64,000 nucleotides of DNA, taken from the NCBI GenBank assembly GCA_000751295.2, contig CCMO02000001.1, positions 62,001 through 126,000 on the forward strand, in the 5' to 3' direction. Positions 7,813 through 16,045 of this stretch are shown one piece after another (position 1 is the stretch's first letter; each line of letters opens with the position of its first letter). The stretch is from a bacterium YEK0313 (GTDB taxonomy: Bacteria; Pseudomonadota; Alphaproteobacteria; Rhizobiales; Phreatobacteraceae). The notes under the pieces are model-generated. The model had not been told where the DNA came from. It saw only the letters and a program-made list of their open reading frames with translations, and made no database searches. The translations under genes were made by a program, and so were the position numbers.

Positions 7813-8451
7813 ATGTCCAACCTCAAGGTCGCCATCGTCCCGGTCACGCCGTTCGAGCAGAACGCCTCGATCGTCTGGGACACGGAAACGATGAAGGCGG
7901 CGATCGTCGATCCCGGCGGCGACCTGCCGCGGCTGATCGCGGCGGCGAAGGAATTGAAGGTGACGCCGGAGAAGATCCTGATCACCCATGGCCATATCGA
8001 TCATGCCGGCGGCGCGGCCGAACTCGCCGAGACGCTGAAGATCCCGGTCGAAGGCCCGCATATCGGCGACAAGGCGATGCTCGAAGGCCTGCCGGCCCAG
8101 GGCCAGAAGTTCGGCATCGACGGCGTGCGCAGCCTCACCCCCGACCGCTGGCTCGCGGAGGGCGACACGGTGACCGTCGGCAATCTGAGCTTCGACGTGC
8201 TGCATGTGCCCGGCCACGCGCCCGGTCACGTCGTCTTCGTGCATCAGCCGTCCGAATTCGCCCTCGTCGGCGACACCGTGTTCCAGGGTTCGGTCGGCCG
8301 GACCGACCTTCCCGGCGGCGACCACGCGCTGCTGATCAAGGGCATCAAGGAGAAGCTGCTGCCGCTCGGCGACGACTTCGCCGTCCTGCCCGGCCACGGC
8401 CCGGCCACCACGCTCGGTCGCGAGAAGGCGAGCAATCCGTTTCTGGTGTGA
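7813..8451 (+). CDS. MBL-fold metallo-hydrolase (YcbL/glyoxalase II-like)
   Basis: A 212-residue metallo-beta-lactamase-fold hydrolase. The metal-binding core is intact: THGHIDH (His59, His61, Asp63, His64), a downstream metal His in LHVPGHAPGH, the bridging Asp in ALVGDTVFQGS, and the last His in VLPGHGP. The short length without a C-terminal substrate domain is typical of the YcbL/GloB2-type proteins, which hydrolyse thioesters such as S-lactoylglutathione in vitro. The ATG at 7813 has GGAG ten bases upstream. Divergent from the lytic transglycosylase across an AT-rich 281-base spacer that should contain both promoters. Substrate not determined. Confidence 0.9.
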   Translation: MSNLKVAIVPVTPFEQNASIVWDTETMKAAIVDPGGDLPRLIAAAKELKVTPEKILITHGHIDHAGGAAELAETLKIPVEGPHIGDKAMLEGLPAQGQKFGIDGVRSLTPDRWLAEGDTVTVGNLSFDVLHVPGHAPGHVVFVHQPSEFALVGDTVFQGSVGRTDLPGGDHALLIKGIKEKLLPLGDDFAVLPGHGPATTLGREKASNPFLV

Positions 8452-8696
8452 GCACGGCCGGTGGCGCCTTCCGGCGGGCCTGCGGCAAAGTCGCGCGGCC
8501 CCCGGCGAAGACCGCGTGATGGCCGTCTTGCCGCCGTGATTGTGTCATCCAAGGGTTGTATCGTCAGCTGCTATCCGCAGTTCCCCTCATGTTTCCAGAC
8601 ATTTCTCGACATATCGATGAAACAGTACATCTGGTACTTGCCAAGGGCGGGTGCGCAGGGGTCTTTTCGCGCCAGAACACTTGATCGGAACCGTCC

Positions 8697-9770
8697 TTGT
8701 TTCAGACCCTCGTGACTTTCGTCCGCGACCGCATCGGCTTCAAACGCGTCGTGCTTGCCGTGTCCCTGGCGATGCTCGCCGTGGCCGTCTACGTGCTGTT
8801 TCACAAGCTGAAGAACATCAACTGGTCGAAGGTTCTGACGGCCATCACCGAGATCGGCCCGAGCACGCTGATCGTCGCCGGCCTGTTCACGGCGGCCGCC
8901 TATCTGACGCTGACGGTCTACGACTATTTCGCCACCCGCACGATCGGGCGCGACGACATCCCCTATCCGGCCTGCGCCATCGGCTCCTTCACCAGCTATT
9001 CGATCGCCCACAATCTCGGCGCCACCGTCTTCACCGCCGCCGTGGTGCGCTACCTCGTCTATTCCCGCTACAAGATCACAGCGCCCGACGTCGTGAAGAT
9101 CTGCTTCATTGCCGGCCTCACCTTCTGGCTCGGCAACGCCACGGTGCTCGGGCTCGGCTTCGTGCTGGAGCCGGAAGTGGTGACGCCGGTCGTGCAGGGC
9201 TTCGGCATTGGCGGCAGCACCGTCCAGATGGTCGGCTTCGGGATCCTCGCCGCGCTCGCCGGCTGGCTCATCTTCGTCAGCCAGCCGCGCCAGTTCGGCC
9301 GCGGCGCCTGGGTGATCAAGCTGCCCAATGCCAAGCTGACCGCCCTGCAGATGGTCATCGGCATTGTCGACCTGTCCTGCTGCGCCGCCATTCTCTATGT
9401 CCTGCTGATGGCCATGCCGCACGCGCCGGAAGCGAGCTTCCAGGCCGTGGCGGTCATCTTCTGCGCCTCGATGCTGCTCGGTTTCGCCACCCACGCCCCC
9501 GGCGCGGCCGGAGCCTTCGAAGCCACGCTGCTGATCGCCCTGCCGCCGCTCGGTTTCCGGCCGGAATCCGTCGTTGCGGCCTTCATCCTGTTCCGTCTCT
9601 ACTATTTCATCGCGCCCTTCCTGCTGGCCCTGACGCTGCTTGCCGTGCGCGAGCTGACCAGCGGCAACCGCTCGCTCGATCATTTGAAGGAAAGCATGGC
9701 GGCGATCCGGGCGGCCGAAGCGAGCCAGGAAGCGGCCAAGCACGCGCCGAAGCCGGGGCCGGCCGAATAG
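8697..9770 (+). CDS. UPF0104 / LPG-synthase transmembrane-domain protein
   Basis: A 357-residue integral inner-membrane protein with about eight hydrophobic segments, matching the flippase-type transmembrane domain of lysylphosphatidylglycerol synthase (YbhN/UPF0104) without the cytoplasmic aminoacyl-transferase domain. The first segment (VVLAVSLAMLAVAVYVLF) starts near residue 18. Conserved-looking loops include YSIAHNLGATVFTAAVVRY and THAPGAAGAFEATLL, the family's glycine/alanine-rich signature. The C-terminal tail is hydrophilic and basic. The TTG at 8697 has GGAA upstream and is preferred; a GTG at 8712 is the alternative. The family is tied to lipid movement, but the substrate here is unknown. 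It stands alone, with 245 featureless bases before it. Confidence 0.82.
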   Translation: MFQTLVTFVRDRIGFKRVVLAVSLAMLAVAVYVLFHKLKNINWSKVLTAITEIGPSTLIVAGLFTAAAYLTLTVYDYFATRTIGRDDIPYPACAIGSFTSYSIAHNLGATVFTAAVVRYLVYSRYKITAPDVVKICFIAGLTFWLGNATVLGLGFVLEPEVVTPVVQGFGIGGSTVQMVGFGILAALAGWLIFVSQPRQFGRGAWVIKLPNAKLTALQMVIGIVDLSCCAAILYVLLMAMPHAPEASFQAVAVIFCASMLLGFATHAPGAAGAFEATLLIALPPLGFRPESVVAAFILFRLYYFIAPFLLALTLLAVRELTSGNRSLDHLKESMAAIRAAEASQEAAKHAPKPGPAE

Positions 9771-9849
9771 CCGCCGGCAGGCAAGCCGGTAGCGGCCCCG
9801 CGCGCCAGCGGCTAGAAGGGCGGAGTTCACCTGCGCTATCGAGGTCGCC

Positions 9850-10425
9850 ATGCCCCGTATCCTGGTCTTTGCCGGATCGATCCGCTCCGGCTCGTTCAAT
9901 GCGCGACTGGCCGCCCTCGCCGCCGCCGAGCTCGCGCGGCTCGATGCCGAGGTCACGCATATCTCGCTCGCCGACTATCCGATGCCAATCTATGACGGCG
10001 ACCTGGAGGCCGGTTCCGGCCAGCCGGACAATGCGCTGAAGCTGAAGCGCCTGTTCTGCGCCCATCAGGGCATTTTCATCGCCGGCCCGGAATACAATGC
10101 CGGCGTCACCCCGCTCCTGAAGAACACCATCGACTGGGTGAGCCGCGTGCGCGAGGCCGGCGAGCCGCCGCTGGCGGCCTACCGCAACCGCGTTTTCGCG
10201 CTTGGTTCGGCCTCGCCCGGCGGCTATGCGGGCATGCGCTCGCAGATCGCCACCCGTCAGTCGCTGGAGCTCGGCTGCGGCGCCCACATGATCCCGGAAA
10301 CCTGCGCGGTGCCCGCCGCGCACCAGGCCTTCGACGAGGCCGGCAACCTGAAGGACGAGCGCGCCCGCGCGAGCCTGATCGCCTGCTGCAGGTCGTTGGT
10401 CGAGAAAGCGAAGGCCTATTCATGA
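9850..10425 (+). CDS. NADPH-dependent FMN reductase family protein
   Basis: A 191-residue flavodoxin-fold oxidoreductase of the NADPH-dependent FMN/quinone/azo reductase group. The FMN phosphate loop is GSIRSGSFNARLA at residues 9-21. FIAGPEYNAGVTPLLKNTIDW (about 79-99) is the strongly conserved P-E-Y-N segment contacting flavin. FALGSASPGGYAGMRSQ is the third conserved loop. It probably reduces quinones or free flavin with NADPH in the cytoplasm. Its stop overlaps the pyrF ATG (ATGA), so the two genes are translationally coupled, although no functional link is obvious. Confidence 0.9.
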   Translation: MPRILVFAGSIRSGSFNARLAALAAAELARLDAEVTHISLADYPMPIYDGDLEAGSGQPDNALKLKRLFCAHQGIFIAGPEYNAGVTPLLKNTIDWVSRVREAGEPPLAAYRNRVFALGSASPGGYAGMRSQIATRQSLELGCGAHMIPETCAVPAAHQAFDEAGNLKDERARASLIACCRSLVEKAKAYS

Positions 10426-11138
10426 AACCGACCAGCAACCAGGATCCACGCGCCAGGCTGTTCGTCGCCCTCGACCTGCCGGGCCTCGCCGAAGCCGAAC
10501 GGCTGGTCGAGCGGCTCGGCGACACCGTCACCCACTACAAGATCGGCTATCGGCTGGGCTATGCCGACGGCATCGCCTTCGGCCGGACGCTGGCCGCCGC
10601 CGGCAAGACGATCTTTTTCGACCTGAAGCTGCACGACATCGACAATACGGTGCGCGAGGGCGTGGAATCGATCGCCCGGACCGGTGCCCACTACCTCACC
10701 GTGCATGCCTATCCGCAAACAATGAAGGCCGCCGCGGCCGGCCGCGCCGGCTCGCATCTCAAGCTGCTCGCCGTGACCATCCTCACCTCCTGGAACGACC
10801 TCGACTGCGCCGAGGCCGGCTATGCCGGTACGGTCGAAACCCTGGTGCGCAACCGCGCCAAGCAGGCGGTCGCCTGCGGCATGGACGGCATCGTCTGCTC
10901 GGCGCACGAGACGCGGCTGCTGCGTGTCGCGGGCATTCCCGAAGCGATCGAGCTGGTGACGCCGGGCATCCGGCCGGCGGGGGCTGCGACCGGCGACCAG
11001 AAGCGGGTGGTAACGCCGGCCGAGGCCATTTCGGGCGGCGCGGACCGCCTCGTCGTCGGGCGGCCGATCACCGCCGCCGCCGACCCCGCGGCATCGGCGC
11101 GGGCCATCCTTGACGAGATCGGCGTGGCGCTCGGCTGA
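10422..11138 (+). CDS. pyrF: Orotidine 5'-phosphate decarboxylase
   Basis: A 238-residue OMP decarboxylase, the last step of de novo UMP synthesis. The TIM-barrel active-site motif FFDLKLHDID is complete, with catalytic Lys69 between the two paired Asp residues. LFVALDLP at the N-terminus and TPGIRPAG plus GADRLVVGRPIT near the C-terminus form the phosphate-gripping part. The length is normal. The ATG overlaps the stop of the flavin reductase gene by one base (ATGA), indicating coupling. The next gene, a small membrane protein, begins 89 bases downstream on the same strand. Confidence 0.96.
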   Translation: MKPTSNQDPRARLFVALDLPGLAEAERLVERLGDTVTHYKIGYRLGYADGIAFGRTLAAAGKTIFFDLKLHDIDNTVREGVESIARTGAHYLTVHAYPQTMKAAAAGRAGSHLKLLAVTILTSWNDLDCAEAGYAGTVETLVRNRAKQAVACGMDGIVCSAHETRLLRVAGIPEAIELVTPGIRPAGAATGDQKRVVTPAEAISGGADRLVVGRPITAAADPAASARAILDEIGVALG

Positions 11139-11227
11139 ACCTCGTGGCATGATCGGCATCGCCATCATGACTTGAACCCTGAGCCGGCGGCCACCATCTG
11201 GCCGACGGTGCGGACACGAGGCTATGA

Positions 11228-11542
11228 ATGACGAGACCTGAAGACCGGCGCAGGCCGGGCCGTTTCCCAACGACCTTGACCGGCATTGTCGGACTGATCG
11301 GCGGTGCCTTCCTTGCGATCTTCATGTTCATCCAGCTCCGCTCGGCCTGGAACAACGGCGTGGTGCTGATCGGGCCCGCGGGGCCGAATGCATGGGATCT
11401 CGACTACGAGATCGAGCCGCTGAGCTATATCGTCGCCATGGCGGCGCTCTATCCCGCAGCCATCGTCTGCGGCGTCGGTATTGCGCTGGCCAGCTGGCTT
11501 CTGCTCACTGGCAGCCGCAAGGACGTGCGGCGCGACGAGTGA
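11228..11542 (+). CDS. Small two-helix membrane protein, unknown
   Basis: A 104-residue protein without a recognised family. A basic N-terminus (RPEDRRRPGRFP) precedes a first membrane span (about 17-38, GIVGLIGGAFLAIFMFIQL). A polar loop with the acidic stretch AWDLDYEIEPL follows, then a second span (about 68-93), and a charged tail SRKDVRRDE. The charge pattern predicts both termini in the cytoplasm. GAGG is just upstream of the ATG; another ATG at 11224 is out of frame. It is convergent with the marR gene after 9 bases. No function is proposed. Confidence 0.6.
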   Translation: MTRPEDRRRPGRFPTTLTGIVGLIGGAFLAIFMFIQLRSAWNNGVVLIGPAGPNAWDLDYEIEPLSYIVAMAALYPAAIVCGVGIALASWLLLTGSRKDVRRDE

Positions 11543-11551
11543 GCGCCCGCC

Positions 11552-12052
11552 TCATCCGCCGCGACGCGCGGCCTTGAGCGTCTGATAGATGCGGCTCATC
11601 GCGGCCTCCACCTGTGTGGCCTCGTCCGGCGGCGCACCCGCCATCATGACGTCGAGGACGCCGGTATGGGCGGCAAAGGCCCGCTCCGCCAGCGCCGTGC
11701 CGGCGTCCGTCAAGCCGAGGCGCCGGACGCGGCCATCGGCGGCGTCCTTCTCGCGAACAACGAAACCCCGCCGCTCCAGGTCGGGCAAGGTCATGCTGAC
11801 CGCGCTCTTGCCGACCAGCAGCCGCTCGACCAGTTCGCTCTGCGTCAGCCCGGGATGCCAGGTGAGGTTGGCGAGAATGTCGTATTGCGACAGGCTGAGG
11901 CCGAGCGGCTCGAGCGCCGCCACCATGGCCGCCTCGCAGGCGCGCTGAGCCCTGATCACCGCGAGCCAGGCGGCAAATCCCGGAACGTCCCAGGGGCGGC
12001 GCGGGTCGCCGCCTTGCTTTTTGTTCAGCGTTGAACTAGTTTGTTCAGACAT
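11552..12052 (-). CDS. MarR-family transcriptional regulator
   Basis: A 166-residue winged-helix repressor of the MarR type, a dimer that binds palindromes and is released by small ligands. The wHTH is visible at about residues 55-115: LSQYDILANLTWHPGLTQSE, LVGKSAVSMTLPDLERRG (recognition helix) and the wing DAADGRVRRLGLTDAG. The ATG at 12052 lies inside a repeated operator and only about seven bases from a TACAAT -10 box on the minus strand, so the message is probably leaderless. It is divergent from an alpha/beta hydrolase gene and likely controls both. The hydrolase's substrate, or an aromatic acid, would be the natural ligand, but this is inference. Confidence 0.9.
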   Translation of the reverse strand: MSEQTSSTLNKKQGGDPRRPWDVPGFAAWLAVIRAQRACEAAMVAALEPLGLSLSQYDILANLTWHPGLTQSELVERLLVGKSAVSMTLPDLERRGFVVREKDAADGRVRRLGLTDAGTALAERAFAAHTGVLDVMMAGAPPDEATQVEAAMSRIYQTLKAARRGG

Positions 12053-12064
12053 GAACTAATTGTA
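12021..12064. promoter_or_regulatory. Double MarR-type operator with divergent promoters
   Basis: Two copies of the inverted repeat TTGTTCA-N4-TGAACTA lie at 12021-12038 and 12041-12058, exactly 20 bp apart, so both face the same side of the helix. The left copy lies within the first codons of marR. A minus-strand -10 (TACAAT, 12064-12059) would start marR transcription at its ATG. A plus-strand promoter TTGAAC (12031-12036), 18 bases, ACTAAT (12055-12060) would serve the hydrolase. Both are covered by the operators, so autorepression plus repression of the hydrolase is expected. Confidence 0.7.
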
Positions 12065-12096
12065 CCCTGGGGTCCCGGACCGGGAAAGAGGCACCC

Positions 12097-13008
12097 ATGA
12101 AGCGACTGGCCCTGACCGCCATGCGGACCGGCTTTCAGCTCGGCAGCGCCGTCGCCCCGCGCACCACCGGGCGGATCGCGCTCGGCCTGTTCCGCCGCCC
12201 GTTCGACCCGATGGGCCCCAATCCGCGCAAGGCGCAGGTGATCGAGACCGGCCGGGCCCGCTTCGCGGCGGCCGAGAGCCACCGCATCCGCTACGGCAGC
12301 GGCCATGTGCAGGCCTATCGCTTCTTGCCCGATCCGGCCCTGGACCGCGGCCAGACGATCGGCCTTGTCCATGGCTGGGCGAACCAGGCCTATTTCATGC
12401 GCGCTTTCGTCGACGGCCTGACCGCGGCCGGCTTCCGCGTGGTGGCGCTCGACCTGCCCGCCCACGGCGATTCAACCGGCCGTGAAACCGATCCGCTCGA
12501 TGGCGCCCGCGCGCTGCAGGCCGTCGCAGCGGCGCTCGGCCCGTTCGACGGCCTGGTCGGCTATTCCTTCGGCGGCTCCGTCACCGCCTTCGCTCTCGAG
12601 GGACGGCGGCCGCTGACGGCCAGCCTTGCCGTCAAGCGCCTCGCGCTCGTCTCCGCTCCCGACGCGATCGTCGACATCACCCGCCGCTTCGGGGCCATGA
12701 CGGGGCTCGGCAAGGCGGCGCAGTCGGCCTTCGAACAGGTCCTGACCAGGCGCAGCGGCCGTTCGGTCGACGAACTCAACGTCTCCAGGATCATCGGCAA
12801 GCTCGACCTGCCGATCCTCGTCGTACACGCCCGCGACGACCGCGAAATCCCCTTCAGCGATGCCGAAGCCCTGGCGCGGGCGAGCGCGACGACCCGTCTC
12901 CTGCCGGTCGACGGGCTCGGCCACCGCCGCATCCTCTATGCGCCCGAAGTCGTCTCGGCCGTCGCCGCCTTCATGCAAGGCCTGGAAAATCCTCGCTTTC
13001 CGCAGTGA
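12097..13008 (+). CDS. Alpha/beta hydrolase
   Basis: A 303-residue alpha/beta-hydrolase-fold enzyme, an esterase/lipase-like protein. The oxyanion strand reads LVHGWANQ, the nucleophile elbow is GYSFGGS with Ser157, the acid lies in VVHARDDREIP, and the catalytic His is in GLGHRRIL. A roughly 60-residue N-terminal extension precedes the fold and contains no signal peptide. AAAGAGG lies about eight bases before the ATG. Divergent from marR with a shared double operator, so it is probably induced by a MarR ligand. The substrate is unknown. Confidence 0.9.
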   Translation: MKRLALTAMRTGFQLGSAVAPRTTGRIALGLFRRPFDPMGPNPRKAQVIETGRARFAAAESHRIRYGSGHVQAYRFLPDPALDRGQTIGLVHGWANQAYFMRAFVDGLTAAGFRVVALDLPAHGDSTGRETDPLDGARALQAVAAALGPFDGLVGYSFGGSVTAFALEGRRPLTASLAVKRLALVSAPDAIVDITRRFGAMTGLGKAAQSAFEQVLTRRSGRSVDELNVSRIIGKLDLPILVVHARDDREIPFSDAEALARASATTRLLPVDGLGHRRILYAPEVVSAVAAFMQGLENPRFPQ

Positions 13009-13165
13009 TCGGCGGCGCTTTCGGCAGGCCCATGGCCAAGCTGTCGCACGGGTGCGGCACGGCTTGAGCTTGCGCCGGGCTGTCGGCGGGGCTACCTGAA
13101 CGACAGCCGGGCGGCGACGCCCAAGTTTCAGCGAGACGTCTTTCGACGAGACTTCGGAGCCCGCC

Positions 13166-14134
13166 ATGCCGCTCGACACCGACGCCGTGCTCGATCGCCG
13201 CCAGTTGCGCCGCAAGCTGACCTTCTGGCGCGTGGCGGCCGGTCTGGTCGCGATCGCCGGACTGGCTGCCGTCGGCTTTTTTGGCGCCCGCAGCGCCGGT
13301 TATTTTTCCGCCCGCCATGTCGCCCGCATCGAAGTGAAGGGGCTGATCACCCAGAACGACGAGATGCGCCGGATGATCGAAGCAATCGGACGCGACGACA
13401 ATGTCCGCGCGCTGGTGGTGAACATCGATTCGCCCGGCGGCACCGTGGCCGGATCCGAGGCGCTCTATCGCGCACTGCGCGAGGTTGCTGCCAAAAAGCC
13501 GACCGTCGCGGTGGTCGACGGCATGGCGGCATCCGGCGGCTATATCGCCGCGATCGCCACCGATCACATCGTGTCCCGCGAGACCTCGATCACCGGCTCG
13601 ATCGGCGTCATCGTGCAGTTTCCCAATGTCGTACAGCTACTGCAGAATGTCGGCGTGAAGGTCGAGGCGGTCCGCTCGACGCCGCTGAAGGCGACCCCGA
13701 GCGGGCTGGAGCCGACGAGCCCGGAAGCGCTGGCGGCGCTGCGTGAGATCGTCACCGACAGCTATCAGTGGTTCCAGCGCCTCGTGAAGGAGCGCCGCGG
13801 CCTCGACGATGAACAGATGCGCGTGGCGTCCGACGGACGGGCCTTTTCCGGCGTCCGCGCCCGCGAGATGCGGCTGGTCGACACGATCGGCGGCGAGCCG
13901 GAAGCGCGCGGCTGGCTGGCCGACCGCGGCGTATCGCGGGACCTCGCCATCCGCACCTACCGGCCTGCCCGCCGCGGCTCGCTGCCCTTCGTCAATGCCG
14001 TGGCGGCAGCCGTGGTCGACGCCGTCGGCCTCAGCGATCTCGGCGAGCGGCTGCGCGCCTCGGCCATCGTGGCCGGCATCGAACGCTCGGCGCTTGACGG
14101 CCTCCTGGTCGTCTGGCAGCCTCCAACCCCATGA
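13166..14134 (+). CDS. sppA: Signal peptide peptidase SppA (S49 family)
   Basis: A 322-residue short-form SppA, a membrane-anchored serine protease that degrades cleaved signal peptides in the periplasm-facing membrane. One N-terminal transmembrane helix (about residues 22-45) follows a charged cytoplasmic start. The Ser/Lys dyad is present: Ser123 in DGMAASGGY and Lys175 in STPLKATPS, spaced 52 residues as in short SppA enzymes. NIDSPGGTVAGSE and SITGSIGVI are the conserved S49 blocks. It sits next to ihfB, a conserved neighbour pair in Hyphomicrobiales. GGAG is about seven bases upstream of the ATG. Confidence 0.94.
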   Translation: MPLDTDAVLDRRQLRRKLTFWRVAAGLVAIAGLAAVGFFGARSAGYFSARHVARIEVKGLITQNDEMRRMIEAIGRDDNVRALVVNIDSPGGTVAGSEALYRALREVAAKKPTVAVVDGMAASGGYIAAIATDHIVSRETSITGSIGVIVQFPNVVQLLQNVGVKVEAVRSTPLKATPSGLEPTSPEALAALREIVTDSYQWFQRLVKERRGLDDEQMRVASDGRAFSGVRAREMRLVDTIGGEPEARGWLADRGVSRDLAIRTYRPARRGSLPFVNAVAAAVVDAVGLSDLGERLRASAIVAGIERSALDGLLVVWQPPTP

Positions 14135-14183
14135 TCCATTTCATGAAATTCAACCGGGGACGTGCCTTGCGCGCGCATCGTCG

Positions 14184-14465
14184 ATGATCAAATCCGAACT
14201 CGTGCAGAAAATTGCCGAGCAGAACCCGCAGCTCTATCAGCGCGATGTCGAGAACATCGTCAATGCGATCCTCGACGAGATCGTGTCGGCGCTGGCGCGC
14301 GGTGACCGGGTCGAGCTGCGCGGCTTCGGGGCATTTTCGGTGAAAGCCCGTGCCGCCCGGGTCGGCCGCAACCCGCGCACCGGTGCGCATGTGGCGGTCG
14401 AGGACAAGGTCGTGCCCTTCTTCAAGACGGGCAAGGAAATGCGCGAGCGGCTGAACCGGGTTTAG
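14184..14465 (+). CDS. ihfB: Integration host factor subunit beta
   Basis: A 93-residue IHF beta chain, which dimerises with IHF alpha to bend DNA at promoters, origins and recombination sites. MIKSELVQKIAEQNPQL forms helix one, RVELRGFGAFSVKAR is the conserved DNA-binding beta core, and GRNPRTG holds the intercalating proline. The C-terminal helix KEMRERLN completes the family pattern. The ATG at 14184 fits the family start; longer in-frame sequence upstream belongs to the out-of-frame end of sppA. Part of the sppA-ihfB-lapA run, 49 bases after sppA. Confidence 0.95.
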   Translation: MIKSELVQKIAEQNPQLYQRDVENIVNAILDEIVSALARGDRVELRGFGAFSVKARAARVGRNPRTGAHVAVEDKVVPFFKTGKEMRERLNRV

Positions 14466-14493
14466 CCGCGGAACCGGCTGAAAGGCGTCCGGC

Positions 14494-14865
14494 ATGATCA
14501 AGAGCATCGTCAACTGGCTGGTCCTGGTGCCCGTCGCCATCGTGGTGGTGGTGCTGGCCGTGGCCAACCGGACGCCGGTCACCTTTTCGCTCGACCCGTT
14601 CTCGCGCGACATGGCCGCCGCGGCCGTGACCGTGCCGCTGTTCGTGCTGGTTCTGGCCGCCGTCGCGCTCGGCGTGCTGATCGGCGGCATCGTCTCCTGG
14701 TTCAAGCACGGCCCGCAGCGCCGGCTCGCGCGCAAGGCCGAGAGCGACCTCGCCGCCGCGCGGGCCGAGATCGAACGGCTGCGCGCGGAGATCGCCCGGA
14801 CCGGCGGCACGCCGCCCGCCTCGCACGGCGGTCCCCTTTCCTTCTTCGGCCGCCCGGCCGCGTGA
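14494..14865 (+). CDS. lapA: LapA-family (DUF1049) membrane protein
   Basis: A 123-residue inner-membrane protein of the lipopolysaccharide assembly protein A family. Two transmembrane helices (about 5-25 and 45-70) flank a short loop with the signature NRTPVTFSLDPFSRD. A cytoplasmic coiled-coil tail rich in Arg/Glu/Ala (about 78-108) follows. In enterobacteria LapA works with LapB in control of LPS synthesis through FtsH and LpxC; whether this holds here is not known. It follows ihfB after 28 bases and precedes the ornithine-cyclodeaminase gene after 6, so a single transcript is likely. Confidence 0.88.
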   Translation: MIKSIVNWLVLVPVAIVVVVLAVANRTPVTFSLDPFSRDMAAAAVTVPLFVLVLAAVALGVLIGGIVSWFKHGPQRRLARKAESDLAAARAEIERLRAEIARTGGTPPASHGGPLSFFGRPAA

Positions 14866-14871
14866 GCTGAC

Positions 14872-15831
14872 ATGCGCATCATTTCTGCCGCCGACATTGC
14901 CGGCCTCCTCACCCATTCCGCGCTGGTCGATGCCCTCGGCGAGGCCTTCAGCACCGAAATCAGCGTGCCGCTGCGCCACCATCACCGCATCCCGCAGGCC
15001 GATGGCTCGCCCGAGGCCATGCTGCTTCTCATGCCGGCCTGGACGGCCAGTGCCGGGCAGCAGTTCGTCGGCACCAAGATCGTTTCGGTCTACCCGGGCA
15101 ACGGCGCTCGCAACCTGCCGGCGATCTACGGCAGCTACATCCTGTCGAGCGGCGAGACCGGCGCGCCGCTCGCCGTGCTCGACGGCACGGAACTGACCGC
15201 ATGGCGCACGGCCTGCGCCAGCGCCCTCGCCGCCTGCTCGCTCGCCCGCAAGGATGCCGCCCGCCATGTGATGGTCGGCGCCGGTGCACTCGCCCCCCAT
15301 CTCATCCGCGCCCATGCCGCGGTCCGGCCGATCCGCCATGTCGCCGTGTGGAACCGCTCGCGCGAACGGGCGGCTCACCTCGTCGAGGGGCTGAAAGGCA
15401 CGCTGCCCGGCATCACGCTGACCGTCGCGAGCGATCTCGAAGGGGCCGTGCGCGAAGCCGACATCGTCTCCTGCGCCACCATCGCGACCAATCCCGTCGT
15501 TTCCGGCGAATGGCTGAAACCTGGAGCGCATCTCGATCTCGTCGGCGGCTACACGCCGTCGATGCGCGAGACGGACGATGCCGCCGTCCGGCGCGCCAGC
15601 CTGTTCGTCGACACCCGCACCGGCGGCCTCCACGAGGCCGGCGACATCGTCGATCCGATCCGGCGCGGCGTGATCACCGAGGCCGACGTCAAGGCCGACC
15701 TGTTCGATCTCTGCCGGGGCAAGCATCCCGGCCGGGTCGCCGACGACGAGATCACCCTGTTCAAGTCCGTCGGCACGGCGCTCGAAGATCTTGCCGCCGC
15801 CATGCTCGTCTGGCGCTCGCTCGACCGCTAG
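14872..15831 (+). CDS. Ornithine cyclodeaminase / mu-crystallin family protein
   Basis: A 319-residue NAD(P)-dependent enzyme of the OCD/mu-crystallin family, whose members include ornithine cyclodeaminase, delta1-pyrroline-2-carboxylate reductase and alanine dehydrogenase. The substrate half starts with ALVDALGEAF and contains GTKIVSVYPGNGA with the conserved Lys. The Rossmann half holds MVGAGALAPHLIRAHAAVR (a GAGALA nucleotide loop) and VAVWNRSRERA. DLFDLCRGKHPGR and ITLFKSVGTALEDLAAA at the end are hallmarks of the family. Specific activity cannot be read; a pyrroline/piperideine carboxylate reductase is as likely as a cyclodeaminase. Only six bases separate it from lapA. Confidence 0.88.
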   Translation: MRIISAADIAGLLTHSALVDALGEAFSTEISVPLRHHHRIPQADGSPEAMLLLMPAWTASAGQQFVGTKIVSVYPGNGARNLPAIYGSYILSSGETGAPLAVLDGTELTAWRTACASALAACSLARKDAARHVMVGAGALAPHLIRAHAAVRPIRHVAVWNRSRERAAHLVEGLKGTLPGITLTVASDLEGAVREADIVSCATIATNPVVSGEWLKPGAHLDLVGGYTPSMRETDDAAVRRASLFVDTRTGGLHEAGDIVDPIRRGVITEADVKADLFDLCRGKHPGRVADDEITLFKSVGTALEDLAAAMLVWRSLDR

Positions 15832-16045
15832 ACGATGAGCGCGCGCGCCCGCATGTGCTATAGGGGCAAGGGTCCGGCCCTCCGCCAGCCGCGGTCCTTG
15901 CGGCTTGCCAGATGCCGGCGCCCCGGCTATGCGGCTGTCTCGATGACGCCGACCGACGACCCGACCGCGGATCATCCGGCCATGCCCATGCCTTGCGGCG
16001 GGGACTGGCGGCCGATCCGCCGATCGCCTGCCCCGGGAGCCTGAG

